NCBI GenBank assembly: GCA_016702745.1
Contig: JADJDJ010000004.1
Location: forward strand, 1 to 64,000
Origin: Chitinophagaceae bacterium
GTDB lineage: Bacteria > Bacteroidota > Bacteroidia > Chitinophagales > Chitinophagaceae
DNA: 64,000 nt
Direction of reading: 5' to 3'
In this document: in pieces, positions 56,570-64,000 of the stretch
How the letters are laid out: each line of letters opens with the position of its first letter
Position numbering within the stretch: the stretch's first letter is position 1
Notes under the pieces: model-generated
Databases searched by the model: none
What the model saw: only the letters and a program-made list of their open reading frames with translations
What the model was told of the DNA's origin: nothing
Translations under genes and position numbers: made by a program

Positions 56570-58048
56570 ATGAACTTATTACTACTCATAGCAACCCCAT
56601 TACTCACTGCCCTGGCGGTATTATTCTGCCGGAACCAGGAACAGGTGAAATGGACGGCCCTGGTCGGCGCGCTGGCACAGCTTGTATTATCTGTTGTATT
56701 GCTCTTACTGTATAATCAGGAAAGAGCCGCCGGCAATACCATGCAAATGCTTTTTGAAGAAAGCTATGCACTCTTCAACAATCCACCTATCAATTTTCAT
56801 TTTGGAGTGGATGGCCTGTCTGTCGCCATGATCCTGCTGACTTCATTTGTATTGGTTGCAGGTATATTGGTATCCTGGAATATTGAAAAGATGACCAAGG
56901 AATTTTATTTCCTGCTCATCCTCCTCGCTCTGGGCGCTTATGGATTCTTTATCTCACTGGATTTGTTTATTCTCTTCTTCTTCCTCGAAGTATCTGTGAT
57001 TCCCAAATACCTGCTCATCGGTATCTGGGGAAGCGGCCGTAAAGAATACAGTGCGAATAAACTGGCCCTGATGCTGATGGGTGGATCCGCCCTGATCCTG
57101 GTGGGCATCTTACTGCTTTACTTCAATGCAGGACATAGTTTTGATATCACTGAATTATCACAGGTTACTTTAGGTAATCGCCTGCAGCATATAATTTTCC
57201 CTTTACTCTTCCTGGGCTTTGGGGTATTCACGGCACTCTTTCCTTTGCATACCTGGGTACCCGATGGTCACTCTTCTGCCCCTACTGCCGGTTCCATGTT
57301 CCTCGCCGGTATTTCCATGAAGCTGGGTGGTTATGGTTGTCTGCGGGTGGCCACCTACCTGCTTCCTGAAGGAGCAAAGCAATATGCCGATATCATCATC
57401 GTACTTTCTGCCATTGCGATTCTTTACGGCGCTTTCGCCACAATGATGCAGAAGGATCTGAAATATATCAATGCCTATAGTTCTGTCAGTCACGTTGGAT
57501 TTAGTTTACTCGGAATCGGCATGTTGACGCAAACCGCTATTAACGGTGCCATGATGCAGATGGTGAGTCATGGTGTGATGACAGCCCTTTTCTTTGCCGT
57601 GATCGGCATGATTTATGATCGCACCCATACCCGTCAGGTAAATGAAATGGGTGGATTAATGAAAGGAATGCCTTTTGCCATGACGGTATTTTTTATTGTA
57701 GGACTTTGTTCACTTGGTCTGCCTGGTCTCAGTGGTTTTGTTGCCGAGATGACAGTATTCATGGGCTCCTGGCAGAATGCGGATACTTTTCACCGGGTAG
57801 CTACCATTGCAGCTTGTATGTCGATTGTGGTAACTGCCGTGTATATATTAAGAGCAATCGGAAAAGTGGCGATGGGGCCGGTGGTCAATCAGGATCATAT
57901 TGCGGCCGGTGATGTAAAATGGAATGAAAAATTTGCAGCGATAATTCTGCTGGCAGGTATCCTGGCCATCGGCATTGCGCCGCAGTGGTTGAATAAATTA
58001 TTAAGCCCCACGGCTGAAATAATCATGAACAGGATCAACGGACATTAA
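56570..58048 (+). CDS. nuoM: NADH-quinone oxidoreductase subunit M
   Basis: A 492-residue proton-pumping membrane subunit. Seen are FHFGVDGLSVAMILLTSFVL, FFLEVSVIPKYLLIGIWGSG with the conserved glutamate, FPLHTWVPDGHSSAPTAGSM and DLKYINAYSSVSHVGFSLLG. Intact and of normal length. Followed by 65 bases and nuoN. Confidence 0.96.
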   Translation: MNLLLLIATPLLTALAVLFCRNQEQVKWTALVGALAQLVLSVVLLLLYNQERAAGNTMQMLFEESYALFNNPPINFHFGVDGLSVAMILLTSFVLVAGILVSWNIEKMTKEFYFLLILLALGAYGFFISLDLFILFFFLEVSVIPKYLLIGIWGSGRKEYSANKLALMLMGGSALILVGILLLYFNAGHSFDITELSQVTLGNRLQHIIFPLLFLGFGVFTALFPLHTWVPDGHSSAPTAGSMFLAGISMKLGGYGCLRVATYLLPEGAKQYADIIIVLSAIAILYGAFATMMQKDLKYINAYSSVSHVGFSLLGIGMLTQTAINGAMMQMVSHGVMTALFFAVIGMIYDRTHTRQVNEMGGLMKGMPFAMTVFFIVGLCSLGLPGLSGFVAEMTVFMGSWQNADTFHRVATIAACMSIVVTAVYILRAIGKVAMGPVVNQDHIAAGDVKWNEKFAAIILLAGILAIGIAPQWLNKLLSPTAEIIMNRINGH

Positions 58049-58113
58049 TTAATGATCACTACAGGGCAGGGAGCCGGTCAAGCCCCTTCCTTCCCTGGCT
58101 TTATTCGATATAA

Positions 58114-59514
58114 ATGACAGATTTTATCACATTGATGAAACATGAGCTGCTGATCACGGTCATCATCTTCCTCCTGCTGTTTGTGAAAATCGGCAAGGGA
58201 ATGAAGAACGAAAATCTGCTGACCCTGATCCAGGTATTGCTCCTGCTGAATGCCATTGCCGGATTCTTTTTTAATGAATCAGGAAGCCTGTTTGCTGATA
58301 TGTTTTATACCAGTCCGCTGGTAGCCTTCCAGAAAAACGTACTGAATATCGGGGTCTACCTGATTTCCCTGCTATTTGGCGACTGGCTGAAGAAGACGCC
58401 CCACCTGCCGGAATTTTTTATCCTTCTTTTATCAGCCCTGCTCGGCATGTTCCTCCTGATTTCATCCGGCAACCTGCTGATTTTTTACCTGGCCCTTGAA
58501 CTGGCCACCATACCGGTTGCCGCGATGGCTAATTTCGATCTGGCCAAAAAACGTTCATCCGAAGGAGCGATGAAGATGATTCTTTCTTCCGCCTTTTCTT
58601 CCGGTATCCTGCTCTTTGGTATTTCCCTGATCTATGGCGCCACCGGTACCATCAGCTTTGGAGAACTGGTGAACCAGATCAATGGCAGTCCGCTCCAGGT
58701 ACTGGCCTTTGTATTCTTCTTCTCGGCCTTTGCTTTTAAATTGTCCATCGTTCCTTTCCATTTCTGGACAGCCGATGTATATGAAGGTTCACCCATAGCC
58801 ACCACTTCTTTCTTATCTGTTATTTCAAAAGGAGCGGTAGCCTTTATATTTATAACGGCACTTTACCGCGTATTCGGCGGCCTCTATGAAATCTGGTACT
58901 GGATGCTGGCCGTGCTGGCGGTACTCACCATGCTTACCGGCAACCTCTTTGCATTGCGCCAGCAGAACATCAAAAGATTCCTTGCTTTTTCATCCATTGC
59001 ACAGGTCGGCTTTATCCTCGTGGCCATCAGTGGCAACTATACCGCAGGAACTTCTTCCGTTGTGTATTTTGTACTGATCTATATTTTTTCCAATCTGGCC
59101 GCCTTTGGCGTAGCAGCGGTGATTGCCGAAAAAACAGGAAAGGAAAATATTGATGACTACAAAGGATTGTACAAAACCAATCCATTCCTCAGTTGGGTAT
59201 TGGCCCTTGGATTGTTTTCACTCGCCGGTATTCCGCCCACTGCCGGTTTCTTTGGAAAATTATTCTTGCTGACAGCCGGTGCGGAAAAAGGAAATTTCTG
59301 GCTGATCATAATTGCGGGATTGAATATGGTCATCTCGCTGTATTATTATCTGAAAGTGGTTCGGGCCATCTTCATGGATAAAAATGAAAATCCAATTGAA
59401 CCCATACAAGTAAGCGCTTCTGTTAAACTCGGAATGATTATCTGTGCATTGGGCATTGTGTTCACCGGATTGGCAGGTAAACTCTTTGATTATATTCAGT
59501 CTTTAATTGCGTAA
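58114..59514 (+). CDS. nuoN: NADH-quinone oxidoreductase subunit N
   Basis: A 466-residue proton-pumping membrane subunit. Conserved regions are IFYLALELATIPVAAMANFD (glutamate), FKLSIVPFHFWTADVYEGSP, NIKRFLAFSSIAQVGFILVA and FSLAGIPPTAGFFGKLFLLT. Intact. Only two bases separate its stop from the next small gene, so the two are co-translated. Confidence 0.96.
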   Translation: MTDFITLMKHELLITVIIFLLLFVKIGKGMKNENLLTLIQVLLLLNAIAGFFFNESGSLFADMFYTSPLVAFQKNVLNIGVYLISLLFGDWLKKTPHLPEFFILLLSALLGMFLLISSGNLLIFYLALELATIPVAAMANFDLAKKRSSEGAMKMILSSAFSSGILLFGISLIYGATGTISFGELVNQINGSPLQVLAFVFFFSAFAFKLSIVPFHFWTADVYEGSPIATTSFLSVISKGAVAFIFITALYRVFGGLYEIWYWMLAVLAVLTMLTGNLFALRQQNIKRFLAFSSIAQVGFILVAISGNYTAGTSSVVYFVLIYIFSNLAAFGVAAVIAEKTGKENIDDYKGLYKTNPFLSWVLALGLFSLAGIPPTAGFFGKLFLLTAGAEKGNFWLIIIAGLNMVISLYYYLKVVRAIFMDKNENPIEPIQVSASVKLGMIICALGIVFTGLAGKLFDYIQSLIA

Positions 59515-59516
59515 CC

Positions 59517-59906
59517 ATGGCACTCAATAAAAACCACGAATTTGAAGAACTGGATGGCGTGAAATGCGGCATCGTGGAAAAGAATGTCAGTCCGGAAAGA
59601 TTATCCTTCCTGAAAGAAATCCTTGAATCCAACGGCTATTCGGTTATTGCGGTTCCCTCCCCTGCCCCCAAGGCTGCACCGGCTCCCAAACCGGCTGAAG
59701 GAGAAACCGATGCCGTGGCTGCACCAGCCCCGCCTCCTCCACCAGCCACATTTACTGTGGGTGTTACCGATTATACCTTTAACTGGGTCAACGCCATTTT
59801 TGGCCGCCTCCTCAAGACAAAAGATGGCCATTTTATAACCCTGGCCTACTGGCAACAGCAGGATAAGGTGAGTAATGATGAGGTCCCCTATTATGAGAAG
59901 TCGTGA
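59517..59906 (+). CDS. Conserved hypothetical protein coupled to nuoN, with Pro/Ala linker
   Basis: A 129-residue soluble protein of unknown function, last in the nuo operon. The N-terminal part (EELDGVKCGIVEKNVSPERL, SFLKEILESNGYSVIAVPS) looks like a small alpha/beta domain with one cysteine. Then comes a proline/alanine linker of about 35 residues (APKAAPAPKPAEGE, APAPPPPPATF), and a C-terminal domain (FTVGVTDYTFNWVNAIFGRL, HFITLAYWQQQ). It begins two bases after the nuoN stop. Position suggests an accessory or assembly role for complex I; this is inference. A GTCGATAGTCGATAGTC word begins at its stop. Confidence 0.72.
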   Translation: MALNKNHEFEELDGVKCGIVEKNVSPERLSFLKEILESNGYSVIAVPSPAPKAAPAPKPAEGETDAVAAPAPPPPPATFTVGVTDYTFNWVNAIFGRLLKTKDGHFITLAYWQQQDKVSNDEVPYYEKS

Positions 59907-60178
59907 GTCGATAGTCGATAGTCAATACAGTCTTATTAAGGAGCCAACTTATACCTCCCTGATCGTTCGGATCTGAACACAAACCATGTTTCTAATGGTA
60001 CTTACCTACTCTCGGCAAGATTCTTTCGGACTTCCGGTCTTCCGGACTTTTCAACTGCCGACTGCCGACTGCTGACTGTCGACTGAAGAACTGACCTAAA
60101 TCACCCCCCTCCTTGACCCCCGTTTCCGGCATTCAGCCCTGCCTTTATTACCTATGCATTGAACAAAGTTTAAACATT
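59904..60178. repeat. Intergenic region before ppdK with GACT word repeats
   Basis: TGAGTCGATAGTCGATAGTC at 59904-59923, CGGACTTCCGGTCTTCCGGAC near 60028-60048 and CAACTGCCGACTGCCGACTGCTGACTGTCGACTG at 60052-60085 (family words). It lies between the nuo operon and ppdK. No terminator or clear TAnnTTTG box was found. Confidence 0.6.
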
Positions 60179-62932
60179 ATGGCAACACAACTAAAAGCCG
60201 GAAAGTATGTATACTTTTTCGGCGGCGGCAAAGCAGATGGTAATGAATCCATGAAAAACCTGTTAGGTGGAAAGGGCGCGAACCTCGCCGAAATGGCTGG
60301 TCATCCCAAACTGCGTCTTCCGGTTCCACCAGGGTTTACGGTGACCACAGAAGTTTGTACCTATTATTATAAGAATAAAAGGAATTATCCCAAGATTCTC
60401 CATGCGCAGGTAAAAGAAGCCCTGACGGTAATGGAAAAAATCACCGGGAAAAAATTCGGTGACCCGAAAAACCCACTCCTTTTATCCGTTCGTTCAGGTG
60501 CGCGGAAAAGCATGCCCGGTATGATGGAAACTGTATTAAATGTTGGTTTGAATGATACCACGATTCAGGGAATCATTGAACAAAGCGGTGATGAACGGTT
60601 TGCCTATGATGCGTATCGCCGGCTGGTGATGATGTATGCCGATGTGGTGATGGAAAAAGGCTCAGGGATGGAACCAAAAGGAAAAGGCATCCGTAAAACA
60701 CTGGATGAACAACTGGAAAGAATCAAACATAACCGCGGTTACAAAATTGATACCGAACTCACCGCCGCGGAATTAAAAGAACTGGTGAAGGAATACAAAA
60801 AGACCGTGAAGAAAATGCTGGGCAAGCCCTTCCCCGATGATCCGATGGAGCAAATGTGGGGTGGCATCAGTGCAGTTTTTGCCAGCTGGAACGGAAAGCG
60901 TGCGATTGAATACCGCCGGATTGAAAAAATTCCCGATGAGTGGGGAACTGCGGTAAATGTGCAGGCCATGGTGTTTGGTAATATGGGAGAAGACTGCTGC
61001 ACTGGTGTGGCTTTTACCCGTAATCCCGGCAATGGTGAAAACAAATTCTATGGTGAATACCTGGTGAATGCCCAGGGAGAGGATGTGGTGGCCGGTATTC
61101 GTACCCCCGCACCGATCAATGAATATTCCAAGAATGACCAGAGCAAGCAATATACCACGCTTGAGAAAGGAATGCCGGAGCAATACAAGCAACTTTACGA
61201 AATACAGCAAAGACTGGAGAAGCATTACCACGATATGCAGGATATAGAGTTCACCATTGAAAAAGGCAAACTCTATATGCTTCAGTGCCGGGTCGGGAAA
61301 AGAAACGGCGTTGCAGCTGTTCGTATGGCCACCGAGATGGTCAAGGAAAAAATGATTGATGTCAAAACCGCCATTATGCGGGTTGGACCCAATCAGCTGG
61401 TTGAACTCTTGCTGCCCATGCTGGATCCAAAAGCCGAACTCACCGCACCTATTATTGCCAAAGGATTACCAGCCGGACCAGGTGGTGCCAAGGGCCGGGT
61501 GGTTTTCAGTTCTGCGGATGCAGTAGCCTGGGCAGCCCGTGGTGAAAAAGTTATTCTTGTCCGCGAAGAAACTTCTCCCGAAGATGTGGATGGCATGCAC
61601 AAAGCACAGGCCATTCTCACCAGCAAAGGAGGCATGACTTCACACGCTGCCCTGGTAGCACGCGGTTGGGGTAAATGTTGTATTGTGGGATGCAGTGATA
61701 TTGAAATCCATACAGAAAATAAAACCATGCATGCCAATAATGGCGTGGTGATCCGGGAAGGCGACTGGATCAGTTTGAATGGTACCAAGGGACAGGTATA
61801 CGAAGGCAGTATGGCGCTGGTGGATATTGATATAGATAAAAACCAGTCGTACAAAGATCTGATGCTGCTGGTGGATAAAGTAAAACAGATCGGTGTAAGG
61901 GCCAATTGTGAAACACCGGAAGATGCCACCCATGCTGTGAAATTCGGAGCAGAGGGAATTGGTTTGTTCCGTACCGAACATATGTTTTATGGCGAAGGCA
62001 GTGAAGCACCATTGTTCCAGTTGCGGAAAATGATTGTGAGCAAAACCGAAAAAGAAAGAAGAGATGCCCTGAATGGTTTGTTCAAATATGTAAAGAAAGA
62101 TGTGAAGGATACATTGAAAGTCATGAATGGTTATCCGGTTACGATTCGTTTGCTGGATCCACCATTACATGAATTTGTTCCGCACGATAAAGAGAAACTG
62201 CGTCAGCTGGCCAAAGAATTAGGCATCAGTATGGGCATGCTCAACCGTCGGGTACTGGCCCTGCATGAGAACAACCCGATGCTGGGACACCGCGGGGTAC
62301 GTTTGGGTATCAGTTACCCGGAGATTACAGAAATGCAGGTGCGTGCAATCTTTGAAGCCACCGCTGAATTATTGAAAGCCGGCAAAAAAGCCCTGCCTGA
62401 AATCATGGTACCGGTTACCGTGATCTGGCATGAGCTAACGCACCAGAAAGAAATTGTGGACAGGGTATATGCCGAGGTTTGCAAAAAAACCGGACTGAAA
62501 AAAATACCATATCTCTATGGCACCATGATCGAAACACCACGTGCCGCATTAAGGGCCGAGTACATGGCAAAAGCAGCCGATTTCTTCAGCTTTGGAACCA
62601 ATGACCTCACGCAAATGAGTTTTGGTTTCAGCCGAGATGATATTGGTGGATTCCTCCCCAAATACCTCGACCTGAAGATCCTGCCTTCCGATCCTTTCCA
62701 GACCATTGACCAGGATGGTATCGGTCAGTTGATTAAAGCAGGTACGGAACGCGGACACCACGCCAAACCCAATTTAAAAGTAGGTATCTGTGGCGAACAT
62801 GGCGGTGACCCGGAGAGTGTAAAATTCTGTCACCGCATCGGCATGAACTATGTAAGTTGTTCACCATTCCGTGTGCCAATTGCCCGGCTGGCAGCAGCAC
62901 AGGCAGCGATAGAAAGTCCGAGGAAAAAATAA
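60179..62932 (+). CDS. ppdK: Pyruvate, phosphate dikinase
   Basis: PPDK, 917 residues, which interconverts pyruvate + ATP + phosphate and phosphoenolpyruvate + AMP + pyrophosphate. The nucleotide domain opens VYFFGGGKADG and NLLGGKGANLAEMAGHP. The swivelling domain has the phospho-histidine H489 in LTSKGGMTSHAALVARGWGK. The PEP domain ends with GICGEHGGDPESVKF, whose cysteine is C871. The ATG at 60179 (MATQLKAGKY) is preferred: earlier codons in the frame are not conserved. Intact. It supports gluconeogenesis or pyrophosphate-linked glycolysis. Confidence 0.97.
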   Translation: MATQLKAGKYVYFFGGGKADGNESMKNLLGGKGANLAEMAGHPKLRLPVPPGFTVTTEVCTYYYKNKRNYPKILHAQVKEALTVMEKITGKKFGDPKNPLLLSVRSGARKSMPGMMETVLNVGLNDTTIQGIIEQSGDERFAYDAYRRLVMMYADVVMEKGSGMEPKGKGIRKTLDEQLERIKHNRGYKIDTELTAAELKELVKEYKKTVKKMLGKPFPDDPMEQMWGGISAVFASWNGKRAIEYRRIEKIPDEWGTAVNVQAMVFGNMGEDCCTGVAFTRNPGNGENKFYGEYLVNAQGEDVVAGIRTPAPINEYSKNDQSKQYTTLEKGMPEQYKQLYEIQQRLEKHYHDMQDIEFTIEKGKLYMLQCRVGKRNGVAAVRMATEMVKEKMIDVKTAIMRVGPNQLVELLLPMLDPKAELTAPIIAKGLPAGPGGAKGRVVFSSADAVAWAARGEKVILVREETSPEDVDGMHKAQAILTSKGGMTSHAALVARGWGKCCIVGCSDIEIHTENKTMHANNGVVIREGDWISLNGTKGQVYEGSMALVDIDIDKNQSYKDLMLLVDKVKQIGVRANCETPEDATHAVKFGAEGIGLFRTEHMFYGEGSEAPLFQLRKMIVSKTEKERRDALNGLFKYVKKDVKDTLKVMNGYPVTIRLLDPPLHEFVPHDKEKLRQLAKELGISMGMLNRRVLALHENNPMLGHRGVRLGISYPEITEMQVRAIFEATAELLKAGKKALPEIMVPVTVIWHELTHQKEIVDRVYAEVCKKTGLKKIPYLYGTMIETPRAALRAEYMAKAADFFSFGTNDLTQMSFGFSRDDIGGFLPKYLDLKILPSDPFQTIDQDGIGQLIKAGTERGHHAKPNLKVGICGEHGGDPESVKFCHRIGMNYVSCSPFRVPIARLAAAQAAIESPRKK

Positions 62933-62951
62933 GAATAAGGTTTAGGTTAGT

Positions 62952-62982
62952 AAACCCCTGTTACGAAAGTGGCGGGGGTTTT
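62952..62982 (+). terminator. Terminator after ppdK
   Basis: Stem AAACCCC (62952-62958) with GGGGTTT (62975-62981), then TT; 20 bases after the stop. Confidence 0.75.
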
Positions 62983-63050
62983 AGTTAAATACACCAAGCG
63001 TTACTGCAAGAAATTTCCTTTTTTAAACTATACTAGTTGCACTAACTTTT

Positions 63051-64000
63051 CTACTCATCTTCATTAATATCCTTTGCATTGTCATACTGCTTATTTAACT
63101 CAGCAATTGCAGCTAAATCATTTTCCTCTTTTAATATTTTACTGAGCTCGGCAAACGCATTTACCTTATTTTGCCCAAAATTTATTGATTGTCGTAACTT
63201 CAATTTTGCCTGGTCATGATGCCCATTGACGTAATAATCTAATACAGCCTCCATTACTAATTTCATATCTTTTGCTCTCGGATGTGGATTGTGAGCCATC
63301 CTATTAGCTAAGTCATTTAATAGCTCCACATCATAATTTCCATCAGCAGGTCGATTAATGAGACATTTAAAATAAGCTTGAATATAAAAAGGATTGTTTT
63401 TATGCAACTTATAATTTTCAGAAGCTAATGACTCCGCCTCTGAATATTCATGCAAAGCAAGTAACGCAAGAACAAGCTCACTTCTTGCCTGTGTTTTATA
63501 AGGCATATTTCTTACCGCATTTGTCAAATGTACTTTTGCCTTTGCGTAATTTCTTTTCATCCTAAAGTACAATCCATATAAAAACTCACTTTCAGGAAAA
63601 CTAAAATATCTAATCTCAGTTTCAAATCGGCTATCCTGCAGTCTCGCATAAGAAAGACATAAAAAATAATGAATTTCTCTTTGTATTTGCCTATCAATAT
63701 ATCCAGTATTTTCAATTACCCTATTTGCCAATGAGATGACAGACTTAAACTCCTTATTATCATAGAGAGCCGAAATACTTTTCAAAACTAATGATGGCAA
63801 AAGCAAGTGGTCTGGAATTTTTATCCCTTTAATTAACCCTTGTTTCAAAGTGTTTAACGTATCAGAATAAGTCGGGATATCAGAAGTATCATTTACAATT
63901 GTATCAATTTTATACCTTATTCGCGAATTTATAGCAGGAGAAACTGCAATAGTATTGCGAGAAATATAATCCGCAAGTGCATAATTTATTTTAAGAAATT
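63051..64000 (-). CDS. C-terminal part of an A+T-rich helical-repeat (TPR-like) protein, cut by the window edge
   Basis: An open frame that runs from the edge to the stop at 63051 (at least 316 residues); a Met at 63848 is internal, because the frame stays open upstream (ADYISRNTIAVSPAINSRIR). The sequence is a chain of paired helices with TPR-like features: YFLCLSYARLQDSRFETEIR, FLYGLYFRMKRNYAKAKVHL, ARSELVLALLALHEYSEAES, NPFYIQAYFKCLINRP. The end is acidic (NAKDINEDE). Two sampled 60-base lines are about 28-32% G+C, lower than most neighbours, which suggests recent acquisition. Such C-terminal arrays are common in STAND-type NTPases and other defence proteins, but the effector part lies outside the window, so no function is assigned. 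Confidence 0.6.
   Translation of the reverse strand, partial: FLKINYALADYISRNTIAVSPAINSRIRYKIDTIVNDTSDIPTYSDTLNTLKQGLIKGIKIPDHLLLPSLVLKSISALYDNKEFKSVISLANRVIENTGYIDRQIQREIHYFLCLSYARLQDSRFETEIRYFSFPESEFLYGLYFRMKRNYAKAKVHLTNAVRNMPYKTQARSELVLALLALHEYSEAESLASENYKLHKNNPFYIQAYFKCLINRPADGNYDVELLNDLANRMAHNPHPRAKDMKLVMEAVLDYYVNGHHDQAKLKLRQSINFGQNKVNAFAELSKILKEENDLAAIAELNKQYDNAKDINEDE

Noticed and set aside
1..64000. Insertion sequences or prophage as the source of the repeats
   Set aside because: No transposase, integrase, terminal inverted repeats of IS size or target duplications were seen anywhere in the window.
1..64000. tRNA or rRNA genes in the longer gaps
   Set aside because: No cloverleaf with a GTTCRA-type T-loop and acceptor pairing was recognised in the intergenic spaces examined by eye.

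Overview
The window reads as a chromosomal segment of a Bacteroidota bacterium, most likely a Chitinophagaceae-type organism. The signs are PorX of the type IX secretion system (T9SS), two very large exported proteins ending in T9SS type A sorting domains, SprB-repeat exported proteins, an LpxC-FabZ fusion, TAnnTTTG-like promoter boxes and paired NarL-type sensor/regulator genes. No rRNA, tRNA, CRISPR array, transposase, integrase or phage gene was seen. Almost everything is core metabolism and cell-envelope biology.

Layout. 1-9.5 kb: start of an exported protein, osmC, scpA, mscL, a PPK2 kinase, a DMT exporter, frr, a WecA/MraY-like glycosyl-phosphotransferase, a transketolase N-subunit with an internal deletion, a LolC/E-type permease and rbfA. 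9.6-19.6 kb: an MsbA-like ABC exporter, a secreted tyrosinase, a membrane protein/histidine kinase/NarL regulator/basic protein cluster, and two cysteine-rich exported proteins, one with SprB repeats. 19.8-24.8 kb: a biotin-dependent acyl-CoA carboxylase set (BCCP, biotin carboxylase, carboxyltransferase) facing an acyl-CoA dehydrogenase. 25-28.5 kb: a PhnP-like hydrolase, a small conserved protein, porX and a barrel-like protein coupled to porX. 28.5-35.6 kb: an HD phosphohydrolase, lpxD, a WG-repeat protein, lpxC-fabZ, gyrB and a 66-residue protein. 35.6-48.8 kb: a giant subtilase, mfd, a BNR-repeat T9SS cargo, a small exported protein and a ferredoxin-NADP-reductase-like flavoprotein. 48.9-59.9 kb: a complex I operon nuoABCD-HIJKLMN without nuoEFG, ending in a coupled Pro/Ala-rich hypothetical gene. 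60.2-62.9 kb: ppdK. 63.0 kb to the end: an A+T-rich helical-repeat protein cut by the window edge.

Two features cut across the whole window. First, about twenty conserved genes carry reading-frame breaks. Nearly all lie in homopolymers of 2-8 bases and all but one are repaired by a one- or two-base correction, so they look like sequencing or assembly errors rather than gene decay; such genes are given here as whole loci with the break positions. Second, intergenic spaces are filled with short word-like repeat families (CGCAAAG/CTCTGCGG, CCGCCTTCGCCAAGGC palindromes, GAAACAAGATACAA, GACTGTCGACT, GGTATTGGGTATT, TTGAAAATTGAAA). They sit at almost every loose gene junction, including five junctions within the nuo operon, and in places run into start codons. 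This repeat system is the least explained structure in the window.
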